Source: Gemmobacter sp.
GTDB lineage: Bacteria; Pseudomonadota; Alphaproteobacteria; Rhodobacterales; Rhodobacteraceae
NCBI RefSeq assembly: GCF_034676705.1
Contig: NZ_JAUCBS010000013.1
Span: 3,142,501-3,206,500 of the forward strand
DNA length: 64,000 nt
Direction of reading: 5' to 3'
In this document: piece by piece, positions 33,899-42,057 of the stretch
Layout of the letters: each line of letters starts with the position of its first letter
How positions within the stretch are numbered: the first letter of the stretch is position 1
Position numbers and translations under genes: made by a program
The notes under the pieces: generated by a model
What the model was told of the DNA's origin: nothing
The model's input: the letters and a program-made list of their open reading frames with translations, nothing else
Database searches by the model: none

Positions 33899-34416
33899 TG
33901 GCCATGCCGTTCCTAAGCTCCGTTGCGCCGACCGAGGGGTGCTGCGGCAACATGCCGACGTTCGATGACCTCGACCGGCTGTCCATCGGCGAGATCGCCG
34001 ACTTGCCGCCTACGCTGCTGCTCGCGCTGCAGGACGAAGCAGCGGTCGAGACCGCACGTGTCAAGCGCCTGAAGGACCGTTTCGAGGCGGCACTGGCGCA
34101 GCGCTATGGCGCGGCGACCGAGGCCGAGCGTTTCGCCCAAGGCAAGACCTCGGGCACGGTCCGGATCGAAGATGCGGGTGTGATGGTCATCGCCGACCTG
34201 CCGAAGAAGGTCACGTGGGATCAGGACCGGCTGGCCACCATGGCAACCCGGATCCGAGAGGCCGGCGACGACCCGACCCAGTATCTCGAGATCGCCTATC
34301 GCGTGCCCGAACGCCGCTTCGGGGCCTGGCCCGACGCCATGCGCGACGGCTTCGCAGCCGCCCGGTCCGAGACCACCGGCAAACCCGTGTTCCGGCTCGA
34401 GACCCGAGACCGGTGA
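33898..34416 (+). CDS. Phage hypothetical protein, 172 residues
   Basis: I recognise no function. After a short start the protein has a long helical region (PPTLLLALQDEAAVETARVKRLKDRFEAALAQRYG) and a beta region (TSGTVRIEDAGVMVIADLPKKVTWD). It comes directly before the RecA-like ATPase, so it is probably part of the phage recombination or replication set. Confidence 0.7.
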   Translation: MAMPFLSSVAPTEGCCGNMPTFDDLDRLSIGEIADLPPTLLLALQDEAAVETARVKRLKDRFEAALAQRYGAATEAERFAQGKTSGTVRIEDAGVMVIADLPKKVTWDQDRLATMATRIREAGDDPTQYLEIAYRVPERRFGAWPDAMRDGFAAARSETTGKPVFRLETRDR

Positions 34417-34517
34417 CGCGCGGCGGCGGGACGCCCGAGCGGCAACGCCGGGCAGGTTCCCCTTCGGCACCCGGTCACCCCCGCCGCCGCGCCCCTTTCA
34501 ATCCTTCGGAGAACCCC

Positions 34518-35375
34518 ATGGCCTTCCGCATCATCACCGCCGACGAACGCCTCTCGGCCGCCGAGAACAAGACCTCGCTCGCCATCTTCGGCCCGCCCGG
34601 CGTGGGCAAGACCACGCTGCTGAAATCCCTCCCCGCCGACGAAACCGTCTGCCTCGACCTCGAGGCTGGCATGAAATCCGTACAGGACTGGCGCGGGGCG
34701 TCGATCCCGGTGCGCAGCTTCACCGACTTCCGCGATCTGGCGGTGCTGATCGGCGGGCCGGACCCCGCGCAACATCCGCAGTCCTGGTACGGGACCGAAC
34801 GGCACGCGTGGCTGCAGGCCCAGCACCGCGACAGCGGCATCGAAGCCTTCCTTGCTGCGCGGCGCATCGTCTTTGTGGACTCGATCACCGATCTGACCCG
34901 GCAGGCGATGGCCTATGCCCGCCAGCAGCCTGAAGCCTTCTCGGACCGGACCGGCAAGCCGGATGTCCGCGGTGCCTATGGGCTTCTGGGGCGTGAGGTG
35001 ATCCAGGCGCTGAAGCACCTCCAGCATGCACGCGGCAAGACCGTGATCTTCGTCGGCGTGCTGGAAAAGGTGACCGACGATTTCGGTGCCGTCACCTGGC
35101 AGCCGCAGATGGAAGGCAGCAAGGCGGGGCGCGAATTGCCCGGCATCGTGGACCAGGTGGTTTCGATGCAGCTTTTCGCCCGCGATGCCGAGGGCGGCTG
35201 GGTGCTGGACGAGACCGCCACCGACCGCCGCCTAGTCTGCAAATCCGGCAATCCCTGGGGTCTTCCCGCCAAGGACCGTTCCGGCCGTCTCGACCTGACC
35301 GAACCGCCCGACCTCGGCGCGCTGCTCGCCCGGATCGATGGTCGCGCGCCCCATCAACCCGCTTTCGCTTCCTGA
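34518..35375 (+). CDS. RecA-like ATPase (Sak4-type phage recombination protein)
   Basis: The 285-residue protein has a Walker A (IFGPPGVGKTTLLK, about residues 25-38), a RecA-like Walker B (RIVFVDSITDLTRQA) and a TVIFVGVLEKVTDD strand. Sak4-like proteins are short RecA relatives that work with a phage single-strand-binding protein in annealing or repair. The next gene, a likely ssDNA-binding protein, supports this. The frame extends upstream to 34215, but the ATG at 34518 has a GGAG ribosome site and the normal start MAFRIITADER. Confidence 0.85.
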   Translation: MAFRIITADERLSAAENKTSLAIFGPPGVGKTTLLKSLPADETVCLDLEAGMKSVQDWRGASIPVRSFTDFRDLAVLIGGPDPAQHPQSWYGTERHAWLQAQHRDSGIEAFLAARRIVFVDSITDLTRQAMAYARQQPEAFSDRTGKPDVRGAYGLLGREVIQALKHLQHARGKTVIFVGVLEKVTDDFGAVTWQPQMEGSKAGRELPGIVDQVVSMQLFARDAEGGWVLDETATDRRLVCKSGNPWGLPAKDRSGRLDLTEPPDLGALLARIDGRAPHQPAFAS

Positions 35376-35396
35376 TCCCTGAAAGGACATGATCCC

Positions 35397-36143
35397 ATGA
35401 GCTACGATCTGAACGACGCACAGCCGCAGATGGCCCCTATCGGCGAGCTGATCCCTGACGGCACCTTCGCCAAGGTGCGGCTGACCATCCGCCCCGGCGG
35501 GGTGAACGGCGCGACCCCGATGGATGCGGGGCTGCTGAAGGCCTCGCAGTCCAGCGATGCGCGGATGCTCGACTGCGAATTCACTGTAGTCGAGGGCCCG
35601 CACGCCCGGCGCAAGTTCTGGCAGAGCTTCACCGTGGCGGGCGGAAAGCTCGACGAGAAAGGCCAGTCCATCGGCTGGAAGATCTCGAAATCCACGTTTC
35701 GCGCCATGGTCGACAGCGCTCTCGGGCTCGATCCCCGCGACGAAACTCCGGCGACCAAGGCCAAGCGGGTGCTGCCCGGCCTCAAGCATCTCGACGGCAT
35801 CGTCTTTGCCGCCCGCCTCATGGTGGAGCCCGCCTCGAACCCGCAGTATCGCGACCAGAACCGCATCGCCAACGTCGTTCTGCCGGACGAGCCGCAGCAT
35901 GCCGCCGTCATGCGTGGTGAAACCGTCCCGCCGGAACCCGTCAACGCCCCGCCGCGCAAGGCCGCGAGCGCCGCGCCGGGTTGGCAGGCGCCGACGCCGG
36001 CATGGGGCGCGGCACCGCAGCCCGCGGCAACGACCCCTCCGGCCTGGGGCGCGCAGACCGGACCCGCTGCACCGGCCACGCCCCAAACACCGGCACCCGC
36101 AGCACCGGGCACCCCGGCGATGCCCGCGTGGCTCAATGGCTGA
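35397..36143 (+). CDS. Putative phage single-stranded DNA-binding protein
   Basis: The 248-residue protein has a beta-rich N-terminal domain (PDGTFAKVRLTIRPGG, LDCEFTVVEGPHARRKFWQSF) like DUF669-type SSB replacements, a linker and a long Pro/Ala-rich, disordered tail (AWGAAPQPAATTPPAWGAQ) ending in a short tip, PAMPAWLNG. A flexible tail with a conserved tip is the usual way SSBs recruit partners. It follows the Sak4-like gene by 21 bp. Confidence 0.7.
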   Translation: MSYDLNDAQPQMAPIGELIPDGTFAKVRLTIRPGGVNGATPMDAGLLKASQSSDARMLDCEFTVVEGPHARRKFWQSFTVAGGKLDEKGQSIGWKISKSTFRAMVDSALGLDPRDETPATKAKRVLPGLKHLDGIVFAARLMVEPASNPQYRDQNRIANVVLPDEPQHAAVMRGETVPPEPVNAPPRKAASAAPGWQAPTPAWGAAPQPAATTPPAWGAQTGPAAPATPQTPAPAAPGTPAMPAWLNG

Positions 36144-36456
36144 GACGCGGCGAAAGCGGCGGTCAGGTGGGTCCGCAGGGTCGCCTGCCGCCGAGCCCGA
36201 TGGGGATGGGCCGGCAGACCGGCCCATGACCCCCGACGAATGGCAGGCGCATGTGACGCGCGCCGCCGCGCTGGAGATCGGAACATGGCTCGAGGCCCGA
36301 GGAAGACTGCACCAACCCATCGCAAGCCTCACCCTCGGCGACCTCGAGGCCATGGCCAGCAACGCGATCTCGCGCTGGATCGTGATGCAGACCGAGAAGC
36401 TTCAGCGGGCGGGATGGCCGCCCGAAGACCCGATCGCGAATTTCCTGCTGGGGTAG
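36136..36456 (+). CDS. Phage hypothetical protein, 106 residues
   Basis: I recognise no family. The start is basic (MAETRRKRRSGG), then a helical domain (EWQAHVTRAAALEIGTWLE, LTLGDLEAMASNAISRWIV). It overlaps the preceding gene by 8 bp and the next gene in another frame by about 40 bp. Confidence 0.65.
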   Translation: MAETRRKRRSGGSAGSPAAEPDGDGPADRPMTPDEWQAHVTRAAALEIGTWLEARGRLHQPIASLTLGDLEAMASNAISRWIVMQTEKLQRAGWPPEDPIANFLLG

Positions 36457-36824
36457 CGCTCTGCGCCGTCTGCGCGCGGGAAGCCCGCGGCTTCGGCTAC
36501 GTCCACCGCCTCCAGCACGACCGCTATCCCTATCACCGCTTCTGCTCGCTCCGCTGTCAGGACGTGGGCAGCGTAATCGCCCAAAGGATGAATGGCATGA
36601 TCGACAAGACCGCCCGCGAGGCACAGGCGATCCGCGACGCGCGGGCGCTCTTTGCCGAAGCGCTGACCGACCTCGGGCTCATGGAGCCCTTCTTTCATCG
36701 CACCGCTGCCGACATCGACCGGCTGATCGAAGCGGCCGTCACCGGCTACGTCGATAGCATGTTGGCGCAGGGCGCACGCAAGGAGCGGACAGGCACGGCC
36801 CATGACGATCCGATTCCGTTCTGA
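36414..36824 (+). CDS. Zinc-finger phage protein (DUF6511-like)
   Basis: The 136-residue protein has an N-terminal cysteine knuckle (LCAVCAREARGFGYVHR, then HRFCSLRCQDVGS), probably a treble-clef zinc site, and a helical C-terminal part. The pattern resembles DUF6511 proteins of alphaproteobacterial prophages. The ATG at 36414 is the best available; a later non-ATG start cannot be excluded. Confidence 0.65.
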   Translation: MAARRPDREFPAGVALCAVCAREARGFGYVHRLQHDRYPYHRFCSLRCQDVGSVIAQRMNGMIDKTAREAQAIRDARALFAEALTDLGLMEPFFHRTAADIDRLIEAAVTGYVDSMLAQGARKERTGTAHDDPIPF

Positions 36825-36834
36825 GGGGGCCGCC

Positions 36835-37044
36835 ATGATCGATCTGAACAGCGAGGCCGCCCCCTGGACCGACCTTCTCGCCGCCGCGACATCGAACGCC
36901 ATCACCGACTTCGAGGTCGAGTTCTGCGAGAGCCTGCGCCAGAAGCTGGAGACATCCGGCCCGCGCGCCCGGCTGACCGAGGCCCAGCATCACAAGCTGA
37001 CCTGCATCGCGCAGGCTGGCGGGTTCTGGGAGCGCGACCAATGA
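36835..37044 (+). CDS. Small phage protein, 69 residues
   Basis: I recognise no family. It starts MIDLNSEAAPWTDLLAAA and ends HHKLTCIAQAGGFWERDQ. A GAGGGGG ribosome site precedes the ATG at 36835, which I prefer to the ATG at 36802. It overlaps the exonuclease gene by 4 bases. The MIDLN start is shared with the next gene and with the gene at 39163. Confidence 0.65.
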   Translation: MIDLNSEAAPWTDLLAAATSNAITDFEVEFCESLRQKLETSGPRARLTEAQHHKLTCIAQAGGFWERDQ

Positions 37045-37841
37045 TCGACCTGAACCATGGCTCTGGTTGCCTCTATGGCCAGGACGCACCGCGTCCACCG
37101 ATCGCCTCCGCCGTCTCGGCCGCCATCGACACCGCCCTGACGGCGCGCAATCGCGCCGAGCGCCCCCGCACCTATGTCAGTTCCTCGGGGCTAGGGCGCG
37201 ACTGCCTGCGCCAGATCCAGTTCGACTATCTCGCTGTCCCCAAGGACGAGGGCCAGGAGTTTGAACCGCGCATCCTGCGGATCTTCGAGGCAGGCCATCG
37301 GGCCGAGGACATCGTCGCGGGCTGGTTCCGGATTGCCGGGTTCGACCTGCGCACTGAACGCCCCGATGGCCGCCAGTTCGGCTTCGAGGCCATGGCGGGC
37401 CGGTTCAAGGGCCACATCGATGGCTGCTTCGTCTCGGGCCCCGTCGCGATGGATTATCCTGCCCTCTGGGAAAACAAGGCGCTCGGGGCCTCCAGTTGGA
37501 AGGATGTGGTCAAGCGAGGCGTCAGCATCGCGCGCCCGGTCTACGGCGCCCAGATCGCCCTTTATCAGGCCTATATGGACCTGCCCAACCCGGCGCTCTT
37601 CACAGCGCTGAACCGCGACACGATGGAATTGCACGCGGAACTCGTCCCGTTCGATGCCCGCCTTGCGCAGGAGATGTCGGATCGGGCCGTCACGGTGGTG
37701 CAGGCTTCCGCGGCGGGGGAATGGTTGCCCCGGATGGCCAACGAGCCCACGGCGGTCGTCTGCCGGGGCGGCATGGCTGGCGGCAAGTGGCACGCGCCCT
37801 GCGCATGGGCAGAGCGGTGCTGGAGGGGCGTCGGTGTCTGA
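37041..37841 (+). CDS. PD-(D/E)XK nuclease (phage exonuclease)
   Basis: The 266-residue protein has the motifs of Cas4/lambda-exonuclease-like PD-(D/E)XK enzymes: RTYVSSSGLGRDCLRQIQFDYL, then GHIDGCFVSGPV and ALWENKALGASSWKDV (D and ExK). It probably degrades one strand of duplex ends for recombination with the Sak4-like and SSB proteins upstream. A C-terminal cysteine pair could bind a metal. It overlaps the helicase start by 8 bp. Confidence 0.8.
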   Translation: MIDLNHGSGCLYGQDAPRPPIASAVSAAIDTALTARNRAERPRTYVSSSGLGRDCLRQIQFDYLAVPKDEGQEFEPRILRIFEAGHRAEDIVAGWFRIAGFDLRTERPDGRQFGFEAMAGRFKGHIDGCFVSGPVAMDYPALWENKALGASSWKDVVKRGVSIARPVYGAQIALYQAYMDLPNPALFTALNRDTMELHAELVPFDARLAQEMSDRAVTVVQASAAGEWLPRMANEPTAVVCRGGMAGGKWHAPCAWAERCWRGVGV

Positions 37842-39154
37842 CTTCGTCCCCTCGGCCGCGCAGGCCGCCGCCATCGCCGAAGTCCGCGACTGGTTCGAGA
37901 ACCGCACCGAGGATCAGCAGGTGTTCCGGCTCTTCGGCTATGCCGGGTCGGGCAAGAGCACGGTCCTGAAGTTCGCCCTCGACGACCTCGGTCTGTCGCC
38001 CCACCGCAGCGCCAAGGACGGCCGTTGCGTGCCGGGCGTCGTGACCGCGACCTTCACGGGCAAGGCCGCACTGGTCCTGAGCCGCAAGGGCACGCCCGCG
38101 CGCACCATCCACAGCCTGATCTATTCGGTGATCGAGTTCGACCGAGGAGGAAATCGCCGCTGCGGCCGCCAAGGTTCAGGAAGCCGAGACCGCCGCGCGC
38201 AAGCTGACCGGTTTCGACAGGACCGCGGCCGAGGCGGGGATCGAGGCGATGCGCCAGGCGCTGTCCTCGATGAAGCATCCCCGTTTCGCCCTGAACCCGC
38301 AAAGCGATGCCGCGGATGCGCGGCTGATCGTGCTGGACGAGGTGTCGATGGTGGGCGAGGAGATGGCGCGTGACCTGATGAGTTTTGGCAAGCCGATCCT
38401 CGTGCTGGGCGATCCCGGTCAGTTGCCGCCGATCAAGGGCGAAGGGGCCTTCACCCGGGACGCGCCCGACGTGATGCTGACGGAGATTCACCGTCAGGCG
38501 GCCGAGAGCGCCATCATCCGCCTCGCCACCATGGCGCGGATGGGGGAACCCATCGGGTTCGGGATTTACGACGCCCATGTCGCCAAGCTGCGCAAGGGCG
38601 ACATCACGCCGGATCAGGCGCTGCGCGGCGGGCAAATGATCTGCGGCCTGAACGCGACGCGCTTTCAGCTGAACAACGCGATGCGGGCGGCGGCCGGGCT
38701 GGGCGGGACATACCTTCCCACCGGCGGGGCGGAAAAGATCATCTGCCTGAAGAACGACAACTCGCTCGGTCTGATCAACGGCATGTTCCTGACCCTCGAG
38801 GATATCGTCGACGAGGGAAGCCTCTACTTCTCGGCCGTGGTGCATGACGAAGACGGGCGACGTGTGACACCATTCGACAGCGACGGCCGTCAGGGCCGGT
38901 TGCGAATCTACAAGGGGCATTTCGAGGATCACGTCGCCTATGATGCCAAGCGCCATGACCGCGACTGGCGGGAAAAGCGCAAGCTGACCGAGGCGACCTT
39001 CGGCTGGGCGATCACTGCCCACAAGGCGCAAGGATCGCAGTGGGAAAACGTGATCGTCTGGGACGACGGGCTCGGGCGCAGCGAGATCGACCGCCGCCGC
39101 TGGCTCTACACTGCCATCACCCGCGCCGAGCGCGGCCTCGTCCTCCTGGCGTGA
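37834..39154 (+). pseudogene. RecD-like helicase, frameshifted
   Basis: The gene is read in two frames. The first part (GTG at 37834) has the Walker A segment FRLFGYAGSGKSTVLKF and runs to TIHSLIYSV; the coding then continues in the next frame from about 38132 (TEEEIAAAAAKVQEAE) with LIVLDEVSMVGEEMA, ILVLGDPGQLPPIKG, ITAHKAQGSQWENVIV and the final motif WLYTAITRAERGLVLL. One extra base near 38132-38140 would explain it. The enzyme would be an SF1 helicase for phage replication or recombination. Mutation, sequencing error and a programmed shift cannot be separated here. Confidence 0.8.
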
Positions 39155-39162
39155 GGGGCGCG

Positions 39163-41727
39163 ATGATCGATCTCAACGATGTCGCCACGCCGAAGGCACG
39201 ACACGATCTGGCGGCCGTGAAGGAACGGCTTGCCGCGACCGCAGGCGACTGGCTCCCCGGCATCTTTCCGGAGGCGCGGCTTGCGCGCGACCGTCGCTCC
39301 TTGCGCTGTGCCGACCTGTCCGGCCGCCCACCGCGCAAGGAAGGATCGTGCACCATCCACCTCGACGGGCCCTATGCGGGCTGGGGCTTCGACTATGCGA
39401 CAGGAGAAAGCGCCGGGCCCATCGATCTGATCGCCCAGGCGACGGGGCTGAGCGACGGCGCGCTCTTCGACGAAGCGGCGCGGATTGCAGGCATGGATCG
39501 CCCCGCGCCCCGATCCTTGCCGCGCCCGAAGCCGGACCATTCGACGGAGGTTGCGCGTCTGGTCGATGGCGCCCAGCCGCTCGCCGGAACCGTGGGCGAA
39601 ACCTATCTGCATGCGCGCGGCCTTACGGACCCGGGCTGCCCGGATCTGCTGTTCCATCCCGACCTGCCAGATTTTGACACCCGGCGCGGGTGGCCCGGGC
39701 TGATCGCATTGCCTCGACTGGCGGACGGCACCCGCGCGCCGGGCATCCACAGGACCTTCCTCATGGACGACGGCAGCGCCAAGGGCCCGGGTGGAAAGAA
39801 GATGCTGGGTTCGGTTGCCGAAGCAGCCGTGCGCCTGTTCGCCATGCCTGCGGGCGGCCACCTTGGTATTGCGGAGGGCATCGAGACTGCCCTCGCAGCG
39901 CATGCCCTGTTCGGCACCGCCGTCTGGGCGGCACTGTCCGCGGATGGCCTCGCGCGCTTTCGCTGGCCCGAGGGCACGACACGGGTCACAATCTATGCCG
40001 ATGCTGGCGATGCCGGTCGTCAGGCAGCCGCCACGCTCTCGGACCGGCTGAACCAGTCCGACATTCCGAACGAGATCGTGGTCCCGCTCCATGGCGACGA
40101 CTTCAACGATGATCTGTTGCGCGGGGCGCGCGCCGAAGACTACGGCCCGCGTCAGGAGCTTCCGGCCGACGACCTGCCCGCCGCGATGGCTCGCTTGCCA
40201 TCTGCGGGCGACACCATCGCTGACTTGGTGGCCGCAGCAGATGCACTGACCAACCCGCCCGATATCTCCGCCCTTGGCGAACTTCTCGGCCGCATTGCCC
40301 TCGCGCGGCTGGACCCGCTGCCCGCGCGCCAGATCCTTGCCCGCATCAAGACCACGACTGGCATCGCCATGTCGATCCTCGACAAGCAGCTGATCGAACT
40401 GGTGAAGCGCGTGAACGTCTCCGGCGATCCCCATGCGCGGATCGCCAAACCGGCCTGGTTCAACCGCCTCCGACAGGATCTGGTCGGGACGCCCGAGCGC
40501 AACGAGGCCAATGTCATCATCGCACTGACGTCCGACGTCGCTTTCGCGGGCGTGCTTGCCTTCGACGACTTCTCCCAGGAGATCGTCGTGCGCCAACCGC
40601 TGCCGTGGGATGCCGCTACCGGCCCGTTTCCACGTCCGTGGGAGGATGCGGACGATGTCCGGACCGCGGAATGGTTGCAACTGCGCGGGGTCAATGTCGC
40701 GCCGCTTGTCGTCGGTCGCGCTGTTGGTGCCGTCGCCCGCGAACACCGCATCCATCCTGTCCGCGACTGGCTCGACCACCTCCGCTGGGACGGCACGCCC
40801 CGGATCGAGACCTGGACCAGCACCTATCTCGGTGCTGCCCCGACCCCGTTCCATCATACCGTCGGCGCGCTCTGGCTCATCTCGGCCGTGGCGCGCATCT
40901 TCCGCCCCGGCGTGAAGGCCGATCACATGCTGATCCTCGAAGGCCCGCAAGGCGCGCGCAAATCGACCGCCATCAAGGTGCTTGCGGGCGAGGACTGGTT
41001 CACCGACGAACTGCCCGAGCTTGGGTCCAAGGATGCCGCCATCCACATGCAGGGCGTCTGGATCGTGGAAATTGCCGAACTCGACGCCATCGGCCGGGCC
41101 GAGGTCTCGCGCATCAAGGCCTTCCTGACCCGCACTACAGACCGCTTCCGCCCGCCCTACGGTCGCTACACCGTCGAGGTCCCGCGCCAATGCGTCTTCG
41201 CGGGCACGGTGAACCCCGACACCTATCTGCGCGACGAGACCGGCAACCGCCGCTTCTGGCCGCTGCGCTGTGGCACCATTGACATCGCGGCGCTGGCCCG
41301 CGACCGGGATCAGCTCTGGGCAGAAGCCGTCCATCGCTTCCGCGAAGGCGCGATCTGGTGGATCGACGATCCGGCGATCCTTGCTGAAGCCCGTAATGAA
41401 CAGGACCGCCGCTACCAGTCCGACGCGTGGGACGACCTGATCGAACACTGGCTGACGCACGAAATCCGCACCGTCTCCGATGGCTTCCCCGACTACGGCA
41501 ACTCCCGCACCGAAAGCATGCCGCGGCCGGAGCCGCTGGCCGACGTGTCGGTCGGCGAGATCCTCGAGGATGCCATCGGGCTCGAACCCGCCCGCTGGAC
41601 CAGACGCGATCAGACGCGTGTTGCGGCGTATCTGAAGACGAATGGCTGGAAGCGGGAACAAGTGCGCATTGGGTCAGGCCGCAACGCGCCGAGAGTGTGG
41701 CGATATCGCCGACGCGTGGAAGATTAG
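39163..41727 (+). CDS. Toprim primase / VapE-type helicase fusion
   Basis: The 854-residue protein combines an N-terminal Toprim-type primase half (DLSGRPPRKEGSCTIHLDG, GHLGIAEGIETALAAHALFG, VTIYADAGDAGRQAA) with a C-terminal virulence-associated E (VapE/D5-like) ATPase: LILEGPQGARKSTAIKVLAG (about residue 593) and GVWIVEIAELDAIGRAEV, then CVFAGTVNPDTYLRDETGNR. It is the likely replication initiator or helicase of the prophage. The start at 39163 (MIDLNDVATP) lies 9 bp after the helicase stop. Confidence 0.88.
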   Translation: MIDLNDVATPKARHDLAAVKERLAATAGDWLPGIFPEARLARDRRSLRCADLSGRPPRKEGSCTIHLDGPYAGWGFDYATGESAGPIDLIAQATGLSDGALFDEAARIAGMDRPAPRSLPRPKPDHSTEVARLVDGAQPLAGTVGETYLHARGLTDPGCPDLLFHPDLPDFDTRRGWPGLIALPRLADGTRAPGIHRTFLMDDGSAKGPGGKKMLGSVAEAAVRLFAMPAGGHLGIAEGIETALAAHALFGTAVWAALSADGLARFRWPEGTTRVTIYADAGDAGRQAAATLSDRLNQSDIPNEIVVPLHGDDFNDDLLRGARAEDYGPRQELPADDLPAAMARLPSAGDTIADLVAAADALTNPPDISALGELLGRIALARLDPLPARQILARIKTTTGIAMSILDKQLIELVKRVNVSGDPHARIAKPAWFNRLRQDLVGTPERNEANVIIALTSDVAFAGVLAFDDFSQEIVVRQPLPWDAATGPFPRPWEDADDVRTAEWLQLRGVNVAPLVVGRAVGAVAREHRIHPVRDWLDHLRWDGTPRIETWTSTYLGAAPTPFHHTVGALWLISAVARIFRPGVKADHMLILEGPQGARKSTAIKVLAGEDWFTDELPELGSKDAAIHMQGVWIVEIAELDAIGRAEVSRIKAFLTRTTDRFRPPYGRYTVEVPRQCVFAGTVNPDTYLRDETGNRRFWPLRCGTIDIAALARDRDQLWAEAVHRFREGAIWWIDDPAILAEARNEQDRRYQSDAWDDLIEHWLTHEIRTVSDGFPDYGNSRTESMPRPEPLADVSVGEILEDAIGLEPARWTRRDQTRVAAYLKTNGWKREQVRIGSGRNAPRVWRYRRRVED

Positions 41728-41742
41728 CGCTAGGCCTCGAGC

Positions 41743-42057
41743 CTACCCTGCTTCGGCATATAGCGCGAAGAGGTCTGGTGTGTCGGCGTCTCGCTTTCGC
41801 GAAAGTCGCTCGCCCAAGTGGAGGCAGGGATGCTTGATCCTTGAGAGTCCTTTTCCTCCCTCGAAATGGGCGCTGCCGCCGGTGGGCATTCGCACCGTGA
41901 TGACTTCGGCACCGCACATGGGGCATCGGTGACGAAGGCTCCGACGCTTCTTCTCGTCTGGCGAATGCTGCAACACCCAGCTTGCACGGACTTCAGTGGT
42001 CCTGCCGTCCGGCAGCCGCCGCGGATGTGAACGTCTTGGGATCCAGCGGTGACCCAT
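41743..42057 (-). CDS. Zinc-ribbon protein of the SbcCD cassette
   Basis: The 104-residue protein has a CPMCGAEV knuckle, with a second half GGSAHFEGGKGLSRIKHPCLHLG whose Cys and His could complete a zinc site. The N-terminus is basic. It is the last gene of the leftward operon and begins at the final base of sbcC, so it is translated with it. I recognise no family; a DNA- or nuclease-associated accessory role is a guess from its place. Confidence 0.65.
   Translation of the reverse strand: MGHRWIPRRSHPRRLPDGRTTEVRASWVLQHSPDEKKRRSLRHRCPMCGAEVITVRMPTGGSAHFEGGKGLSRIKHPCLHLGERLSRKRDADTPDLFALYAEAG

Noticed and set aside
37834..39154. Programmed frameshift in the helicase
   Set aside because: I see no slippery heptamer or strong downstream structure at 38125-38145; a mutation or base-call error is simpler.
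39106..41661. Leftward 851-codon open frame opposite the VapE-type gene
   Set aside because: It is antisense shadow of a confident gene, with no motif of its own.
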